From Diplolepis rosae (Eukaryota; Arthropoda; Insecta; Hymenoptera; Diplolepididae): a stretch of 64,000 bases of DNA. The stretch lies in contig JAPYXD010000604.1 of the NCBI GenBank assembly GCA_030998225.1, forward strand, positions 10,186,001 to 10,250,000, written 5' to 3'. Positions 57,638 through 64,000 of the stretch are shown here, piece by piece. Both the position numbers and the translations under genes were made by a program. Under the pieces are notes generated by a model. The model searched no databases and was not told the DNA's origin. It saw only the letters and a program-made list of their open reading frames with translations. Each line of letters begins with the position of its first letter. Positions within the stretch are counted from its first letter, which is position 1.

Positions 57638-58579
57638 TAGTGTCTTAAGGTTAATGTACCATATCACCGAGAAACAAAATTTATTCAGGATATTCTAAAA
57701 TGTAAATGAAAAGTGAAAAGCAGTGTTAAACAATGGCCTAAGTCAATTTAAGAAAAAAAATTTGCTGCTCATGTTTTATTGTTTCAAATATATCCGAAAA
57801 GGCCATTTTTGTACATTTATGTTAGGATATCTCGAAATCCTGACATATAGGAAAAATTTGGACAACGGATTCGTTTGCTAAGCTCTTTCATCATGAGAAA
57901 ATCTTGGAAAAACGACTAGTTACCATCCATTCGTTACAAATTACGATACTCAAGATGCGATTCTACATGAACACAAACTCGAAGATTATCGTTGGAATTC
58001 CATTCGATAATCATAATTAAATATGCTAAATTCCAGTGAATTCTGAATGAAGGAGCCTCTCCAAAATTCTAGGCTCGAGCATCAGGACTAATTTTGCCGA
58101 GTGGTCTCATGAGGCCGGGATTAAATCGGTCAGACCATTTCGAATTCCTGGAAATGATCCAGAATCCTAGAGTATTATCCTTCAGAAGAAGAGAACCCTA
58201 CGAGAGAATAATACATACATCCTTTGAACACTCGATATAAAGGGCGAGAGTTGAAGGGAAAACGATGAAGAGGGAATTGTGGTTGCCAATATAGAATGCA
58301 ATTTACATCTCAATTACGTATTGGCTTTGCTTTGTATTCGGGCTTTTCTATCTATGGCCTTCGATGTCTTTCACTCAAACTATACTTTACTTCTTGATAT
58401 ATCAAACCATTTGTTTATTTTTGGGGTCGAAAATAACCTCGAAATTGATGCCGGTTATTTGAATTAAGTGGATTCTAGGAAAAAATTCTCTCATATCATG
58501 ATCATAATAAAGTGAAAATCCTTCTCTGTTGGAAATAAATAATTTCCTTTGGTCAAAGTTTTATCGTCATGAATGTCTT
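57638..58579. other. Unique-looking DNA, no convincing gene
   Basis: Positions 58000-58270 are less AT-rich, with GATATAAAGGGCGAGAG (TATA-like) near 58235, but the following frames are very short or unlikely (58279-58467 plus, 62 codons). It may hold a regulatory region or lost exon. Confidence 0.35.
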
Positions 58580-59035
58580 AGATAGAATTTCATTCCACGC
58601 CTATCCGAGCTATCTGGAGCGAATCTGAAAATCGGCTGGAAATCAAATCAACTCGATTGAAGACTTCTTATCCGAATGAATCGGAAGCAATTGGGGACTT
58701 TAAATCTGGATCTAGAGAAAGTTTTCAATCCGAGTTAATCGGAACGGATCCTGCTGGAAGTAAAAAGAAAGAAAGAGATAGAACCTTTTCTATCTCTTCC
58801 AAATAGCCAATTTGCATCCCTAAAACGCTGTGTCTTTCTATCCCTAAAATTATACCCACCATGCCAAAGGAATATCTATCTTTTTTTATCCCTCAGTTTA
58901 TCTCTTGTTCTGGAATATACATCTTTTCCTAACTCCAGTCTATACCTACATCCGGTAATATCTGTATCTTCCTATCCCTTCGTCTATTCCTGCACCCGGT
59001 AAAATCTCTTTCTATCATAGTAAAAAAAATCTGCC
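58580..59035. repeat. AATCGGA-word tract followed by GATAG/CTATC composite end
   Basis: 58600-58750 is built from TCCGAATGAATCGG-type words. 58750-58900 then repeats the composite end seen at 53447, and CTATC words continue to 59020, ending near a GCCCGCTTCGCGGGC hairpin (59032-59046). Confidence 0.5.
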
Positions 59036-60285
59036 CGCTTCGCGGGCACATTCTCATTTCGCGCTTGGTCTTGTGCTCTTCGCATACGTTTAAGTTTATT
59101 TCTTATAATTTAATACTGAAGCTCAAATCAACTTAATGATATTAAACATGATGTAAATTAGTCATCTTCTCAAATTCACTAAGTTTCTTTTTCAGATTAA
59201 GTGAAACAGGAAATTCAATTTACTTAAGGCTCTATCGGCCTTAAGGAATACATTCTCATCATGACACTCGCGCTTCGCGCTCGATTTTCTGTATGCATTT
59301 TTGTAACTTTTTAATAAATTACATGATTATTGATAAATTTATTTTCTTCCAAATCTTTTAAAAAGGAAAAACAATCGTAGACTTTATTTAAGGAAATGAT
59401 TTTGCAGAACAACGCTTATTTCGTATCACATATTTTGGTGAAAAAAATCGAATTTATTTAATATTAAAAATCAAAACATAAAATATACATCCTGTCGAGA
59501 AATTTATCGATAAGAATGTGTAGACCTTATTTAGCCAAACAATTTTCATCTCAAAGTTTTTTTTGAGTCTCACATATTTTGTCTAAAAAATGGAATTTTT
59601 GAATTTTAATCGTATTTTTTGGAATTGAAACGAAAACTTTGTATTCTTACGTTTTTTTCTTATTTTACACATTATTGTTAAAAAATTGAATTTTGGATTT
59701 TCAATAGTTTTTTTTTAATTAAAAAGAAAAATATGCATCTTATGAAAAAATGTTACAATTAAAATTTGTAGGACTTTATTTATTCAATAATATTGTATCA
59801 TAACGTTTTTTCGTATCTCGTATAATTTAACTGGAAAATGGAATTTTGATATTGACTTTTTTCGAATTTGAATATGCTGTAACATTTCTAATTTTGATTT
59901 AATCAAAAAATGTTATCAGGATAATTTTTAGAGATTTATGAGCACTATCAAAATCCAGTATTGAAATTTTTGATTTTTTCAAAAAATGATTTTCAAAAAC
60001 ACAAAAGTAGTGCTCAATCCCTCAATTTTGATTGGATGTGGCTGGTTAACGAACTTGTCCTTACTTTTTCGGCTCCGATAAAGTGTACCAAAGCTCAATT
60101 CAATCTGATAATTCTATCGAGAGTTATGCCGCACACGACCTACTACAGACAGACAGACAGACACTTTCGTAAAAACCATTTTTTCTGACTCAGGGGGTCT
60201 CAAAACGTAAAGATTTGATGAAAATTTCGAAAGTCATTTTTCACATAAAACCAATACCTTCTCATCCATGATGAGAATGTAAAAA
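59036..60285. repeat. Dispersed repeat family I, copy 2 (uninterrupted)
   Basis: From about 59290 it matches 43970-45640. It includes a (ACAG)n run near 60145-60163 and the CCATTTTTTCTGACTCAGGG segment that marks the empty site for the TTAA element of copy 1. The upstream part (59040-59290) has TCGCGCTTGG and CGCGCTTCGCGCTCG words. Confidence 0.6.
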
Positions 60286-60429
60286 TTTGGATCACAATGT
60301 ATTCCCTTTTCTATCATTTGTTTCAAACTTGTTAATTTTCATACCCCTAAGATATATTTAATAATTTTATAAATACATTACTTTGTAGATGATCAATATT
60401 CTAAATTAATCTCGATGTTAATCATGAGA

Positions 60430-60680
60430 TAAATTTCGCTATCCAAGTCTATTCCTCGACTATCCCCATCCAACTTTTTCTATCCCTTCGTCAATTCAAA
60501 ATCAATCCAATCTTTAAATAGCCTTTTCTGTATTTCAAAAAATTTCAATCCCAGATTTTCAATTCAAATCCTCCCAACCCTGGATTGAATCGAATTGGGA
60601 TGGATTGTAAAATTGACTGGGATTAATTGGAATTTGAAGTATCGGATCTGAATCTGAATGAATCTTCAAAAAAAATTAGG
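60430..60680. repeat. CTATC tract and AATCCCAGATT word tract
   Basis: CTATCC words (60435-60530) are followed by a run of degenerate GGATTGAATCGAATTGGG words (60540-60680). This is the mirror order of the tract at 58600-59020. Confidence 0.5.
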
Positions 60681-60753
60681 TAATTTTCAACTACTCTAGA
60701 TGAAAATCGGTTTAATTTCGAAAAATCCTAACAGTGTCCTTATTATTGAAACT

Positions 60754-61026
60754 ACTCTATAAATCTAAATCAGTCAAATTTTGACTGATTGAATCAGTGA
60801 TTTGCCTTTTCACTCATTCAACGGTGAAAAAATATTTTTCACTGTTAAATCAGTTAATTTTCACTAATTCATCAGTGAAAAAAATATTTTTCACTGTCAA
60901 TTCAGTCAGTTTTCACTGAAATAATCAGTGAAATTTGACTTACTTACAGTAACCTCTTTTTAACTATTTGAATCAGTCAAATTTCACTGATAATCAGTAG
61001 ATTTTGACTGATTCAAATTTAGAGAA
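60754..61026. mobile_element. AATCAGT-word MITE, copy 4
   Basis: TA, CTCTATAAATCTAAATCAGT...CTGATTCAAATTTAGAGAA, TA. Same orientation and layout as copy 2 at 31080. Confidence 0.75.
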
Positions 61027-61214
61027 TACAATTGTACATTTTTTACACGAATTTTAAGTAAAAGATAGTATGTTAAAATTTCAATAAGATTTTGCTTATT
61101 CAATAAACCTTATTAACTTAACCGAAATGGAAATGGTGCATTACTTCTGACTTTTACCGTTTGAATTCTGTAAAACGATCAATTTTCATTTGGAATAATA
61201 TTTTTCTGATGCAG

Positions 61215-61323
61215 ATGGTGGCGAATCAACCGGAAACTGGCACAGGATCCGTAACACCGGATGAGAGTGCAACAACTTTCAGCAAACTGAGGCAACTGGG
61301 CAGTGGATTTATGACTGGAAACG
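61215..61323 (+). CDS. Internal coding exon of an unidentified host gene
   Basis: A pyrimidine stretch and CAG (61204-61214) precede ATGGTGGCG, and the sequence ends AACG followed by the consensus donor GTGAGTAC (61324). Only one of three frames is open across it, giving MVANQPETGTGSVTPDESAT then TFSKLRQLGSGFMTGN plus one base (36 codons, end phase 1). The Thr/Ser/Gly/Pro-rich, low-hydrophobicity content and GC-richer codons differ sharply from neighbouring DNA. The ATG may be internal. No other exon is certain in the window, so introns must be long. I do not recognise the protein. Confidence 0.6.
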
Positions 61324-61423
61324 GTGAGTACTTTGCCAATTTGTAAAAAAGCTCTAACTGCTCAATATTCTTTTATATTTAACGTAGATAAAATATTTAT
61401 AAACAAAATTTAAAATCTCTTCT

Positions 61424-62162
61424 GCGCTGAGAGAAATATTCTGTTGTTAGAAGAACAGAAAAAGTTCTGTTGATCGACGTTCTGTCGTAGTAACAGAAAA
61501 TGTCAGTTGCATCAACGAGAAACTGCAGTTGGTATAACAAAAGCTTTTACGCTTGCTATTTTAACGAAACTGTTCTGTTATTTTTCATGACAACAGAACT
61601 ATTTCGTTGATCCAACGAAATAACTATCGTTAATGTAATACGAGGAGTTCGGCTTAAATGACGGAAACGTTGTAGTAACAGAACTAATAACATTGAAATA
61701 ACAAATTTAATGTTTTGTTGCATCAACAGAACTGTTCTGTTATCTGTTCTCTAAATATGAATCAGTCAAAATCTACTGATTATCAGTGAAATTTGACCGA
61801 TTCAAATAGCTACAAAGAGGTTAGTGCGAATCAGACAAATTTCACTGATTACTTCAGTGAAAATTAAATGATTTAACAGTGGAAAATATTGTTTCCACTG
61901 ATGAATGAGTGAAAAGGCAAATCACTGATTCAATGAGTGAAAATTTGACTGATTCGGATTTAGAGAGTGTTATACTCAAAAATTAACGAAAGAACTTCTG
62001 TTAATATAACAGAATTTTGTTTCCAGTTTTCAAGAAATTGTATTCCGTAGCTTCAGCAAAATTTTCTGTTATAGTAACAGAACATTTCTGTTGATATGAC
62101 GACATTAACATTTCTGTCGATACAACAGACATGTTTCGTTGTTCGAACAGAAAATTTCTCTC
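61424..62162. mobile_element. GCTGAGAGAAAT-ended element of AACAGAA words, hosting an AATCAGT MITE
   Basis: GCGCTGAGAGAAATATTCTG at the left and inverted GAAAATTTCTCTCA at the right. The interior has TAACAGAACTnTTCTGTT words in both orientations, well over ten times. The MITE at 61748-61967 interrupts it. The termini resemble those at 36151 and 57256. Confidence 0.65.
61748..61967. mobile_element. AATCAGT-word MITE, copy 5
   Basis: CTCTAAATATGAATCAGT...CTGATTCGGATTTAGAGAG, inserted in the AACAGAA-word element and so younger than it. Confidence 0.75.
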
Positions 62163-62724
62163 AAAAGAACAAATTAATAATTCTAAACCAAATTAAAGGG
62201 TTTATTTTATTTCTTAATTTAGACTTTATAGATGCCACAACATAATTCTTCGTTATACTTGAACGAAACCAACCTTCTATATTTTATAAACATTTGTTCC
62301 TATCACAAATCATATTACTGTCTTCTCATCTGTTTTCATAATGTTTTATAGCCTCAAGTTTGAAGGCTGAGGGAAAAGTTTTCGCATTTCGATGAATTTC
62401 CACCATGCGGTTCGATAGTCGATAAATAGTCTCTTCGATACGATCGTTTATTAAAAATTTTAATGATCTATATAAAAGTTTCAAAAGTGCAATATCTTTA
62501 AGTAAATTAAAAAACATTTACAACTTTGTTCCAAAAATAAGAACCAATTATTCGGTTTATTCAGTACTTTTAATTTTCGCTCGGAAAGAGAAATAACATT
62601 TTTTTTTTTCAATAACCAAAAACACATTCTTGAATAAGATCGTTTTAGGAAATACAATTATATGTTCTGCTAAAAATTGAATTTCATTCACATTCGTTGA
62701 ATCAAAATAAAGAATGTAAAATTA
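62163..62724. other. AT-rich DNA without a recognised gene
   Basis: Only a 63-codon minus frame (62326-62517) with no supporting signal. Confidence 0.5.
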
Positions 62725-62985
62725 CTCTCTAAATATGAATCAGTCAAAATCTACTGATTATCAGTGAAATTTGACTGATTCACATAGCTAAAAAGAAGTT
62801 ACTGTAAATCAGTCAAATTCCACTAAATGCTTTAGTGAAAATTAACTGATTTAACAGTGAAATATATTTTTTCCACTGATTCAATTAGTGAAAATTAACT
62901 GATTTAACAGTGAAATATATTTTTAACTAGTGAATCAGTGAAAAGGCAAATCACTGATTCAATCAGTAAAAATTTGACTTTTTAC
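62725..62985. mobile_element. AATCAGT-word MITE, copy 6, right end truncated
   Basis: CTCTCTAAATATGAATCAGT after TA at the left. Words continue to AATTTGACT near 62979, after which the expected CTGATTC...GAGAG end is missing. It holds one extra duplicated word block (ATTAACTGATTTAACAGTG twice). Confidence 0.7.
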
Positions 62986-63784
62986 AGCTGAAGCAAATTC
63001 CATGTGCTAAGTAAAATAACATTGAGCAAAACTATTCTTATATAGATCTATATCAACGTGCCAGTTGCCTTTAAATGTCACTAATGAAAATTTCGATAAG
63101 AGATTCCCCTGCTTGTCTTCTCCAGTTGTTGGCCTCCAGCGAATATATTGAGAAAGTTACTTATAACAAAATTGTTTCTGACAGAAGTAATGATGAAAAA
63201 CCTGCCCTTGTGATAATTCTATGAAATATTTTTATGACATTTATTCAGTCGTTTTGGGTTTTTTTACCATATCTCATTCAACGATCTCTTGTGCTAAACT
63301 CATTTCAGAGAATATTTTTCTGTAAAATCTGGAAATTCACTGAAGACTTTTTTTTTCCGATATCCGACCAATAATTTTTCAGCCACGGGAATACTTGCAT
63401 TTACAGGCAGCAATGACAGCAGTTGATCAACGAAATTGGATTCCGTACGACGACTAAAGTATATTTTCTGTTGTAAACTACATCGATATCTTGAGTCTAT
63501 TTCAGATACTTTTCCAACGAAAGGTTAGATGTAGTTACACCATATTTTTCTTACTGGTGCAGAATAATCCACTACAATTGTAAGAATTCAAAGCTTCAAC
63601 TTGCAGCTTTTTAGAATTTCTCACAACCCCTCAATTTAATTTTCGAGAAGGAAATGAGTACAAATTTATCTTGTGTAAATATCCTTTCAGAAAGTAATTT
63701 TATGTGAGAAAGTATTTTGTTGTTATACGGACAACAAAATGTTTGGTTGATTTGAAAAAATTATTCCATTATTCGGATTATACT
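62986..63784. other. Mostly non-coding; possible splice acceptor at 63382
   Basis: Near 63370 AATAATTTTTCAG precedes CCACGGGAATACTTGC. If joined in phase to the exon at 61215-61323 this segment would stay open for 14 codons to a TGA at 63424-63426. The acceptor is plausible, but the join is untested and the product would be short. Nothing else was recognised. Confidence 0.2.
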
Positions 63785-63975
63785 CCAAAAAAAGGTTTTC
63801 AATTTTACTCGATGGAAATAGGCTGAAAATCAATCCGAATCAAGTCGAAACTTCCAACCCGAATTAATCCAAACCGGGGTTTCAATTTATCTCGGTTCGA
63901 CTCAATCCGGTCTTGTAATGGTTTGGATTTGAAGTCTCGGATTGGGATGGATAAAACCGAATTGAAAACTATGTT
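63785..63975. repeat. AATCCGA/TCGGATT word tract
   Basis: Words such as AATCCGAATCAAGTCG, AATTAATCCAAACCGG and CTCGGATTGGGATGG fill the segment. Same type as 58600-58750 and 60540-60680. Confidence 0.5.
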
Positions 63976-64000
63976 TGATTTTATTCTAATTCTGTCACAT

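Noticed and set aside
59226..59250. TTAAGGCTCTATCGGCCTTAA as a tiny TTAA element
   Set aside because: It is just a short palindrome of about 20 bases with no room for an element.
1..64000. tRNA and rRNA genes
   Set aside because: No GGTTCGAATCC-type T-arm with matching acceptor, and no rRNA-like sequence, was seen on either strand by eye.

Overview
The window looks like a gene-poor, repeat-rich stretch of an animal nuclear genome, most likely an insect. It is very AT-rich, has no bacterial-style gene packing, contains exon-sized coding islands bounded by GT/AG signals, and is packed with LTR-element, MITE and foldback sequence. A hymenopteran host is a guess from general appearance only. Apart from the retrotransposon, very little is protein-coding. 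The best host-gene candidates are one short internal exon at 61215-61323 (+), an intronless 138-residue ORF with a TATA box at 47372-47788 (+), and weaker fragments at 46-191 (-), 43307-43382 and 52155-52436.

Positions 1-13.1 kb: a non-autonomous Tc1/mariner-like element (1002-13098, TA-flanked, inverted ends) was split by a minus-strand Ty3/Gypsy LTR retrotransposon at 1091-12333. The retrotransposon has unusually long LTRs (2828 and 2957 bp, TG...CA ends), a 4-bp GTAC target duplication, a tRNA-Lys-like primer-binding site, a polypurine tract, and gag and pol (protease-RT-RNase H-integrase) but no env. Gag and pol overlap. In the overlap there is a textbook -1 frameshift signal: G GGA AAC in the gag frame followed by a GC-rich stem-loop. 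The LTRs differ by only about seven substitutions plus one tandem-repeat deletion, so insertion is recent. Yet this copy is broken: two UAG stops in gag, Gly to Cys in the protease active site, and a small frameshifting deletion in the integrase zinc segment.

Positions 13.1-47 kb: AT-rich DNA carrying layers of palindromic non-autonomous elements. One group is flanked by TTAA and begins GG (at least five sequence families). A second group is TA-flanked and ends CTCTCTAAATC (AATCAGT-word elements). A third ends CACTGAGA. A fourth ends CCCA and is filled with GGCCCA words. Several are nested. The clearest case is 37158-39350, where a Tc1-like element contains a TTAA element that contains another TTAA element, and related copies in this same window act as empty sites.

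Positions 47-64 kb: candidate small genes, more nested elements, a 162-bp tandem array (54375-55997) between inverted GATAG-rich ends, dispersed GATAG/CTATC and AATCCGA word tracts, and the exon at 61215-61323. That exon probably belongs to a gene with very long introns, so much of this window may be intron. No tRNA, rRNA or CRISPR was recognised.
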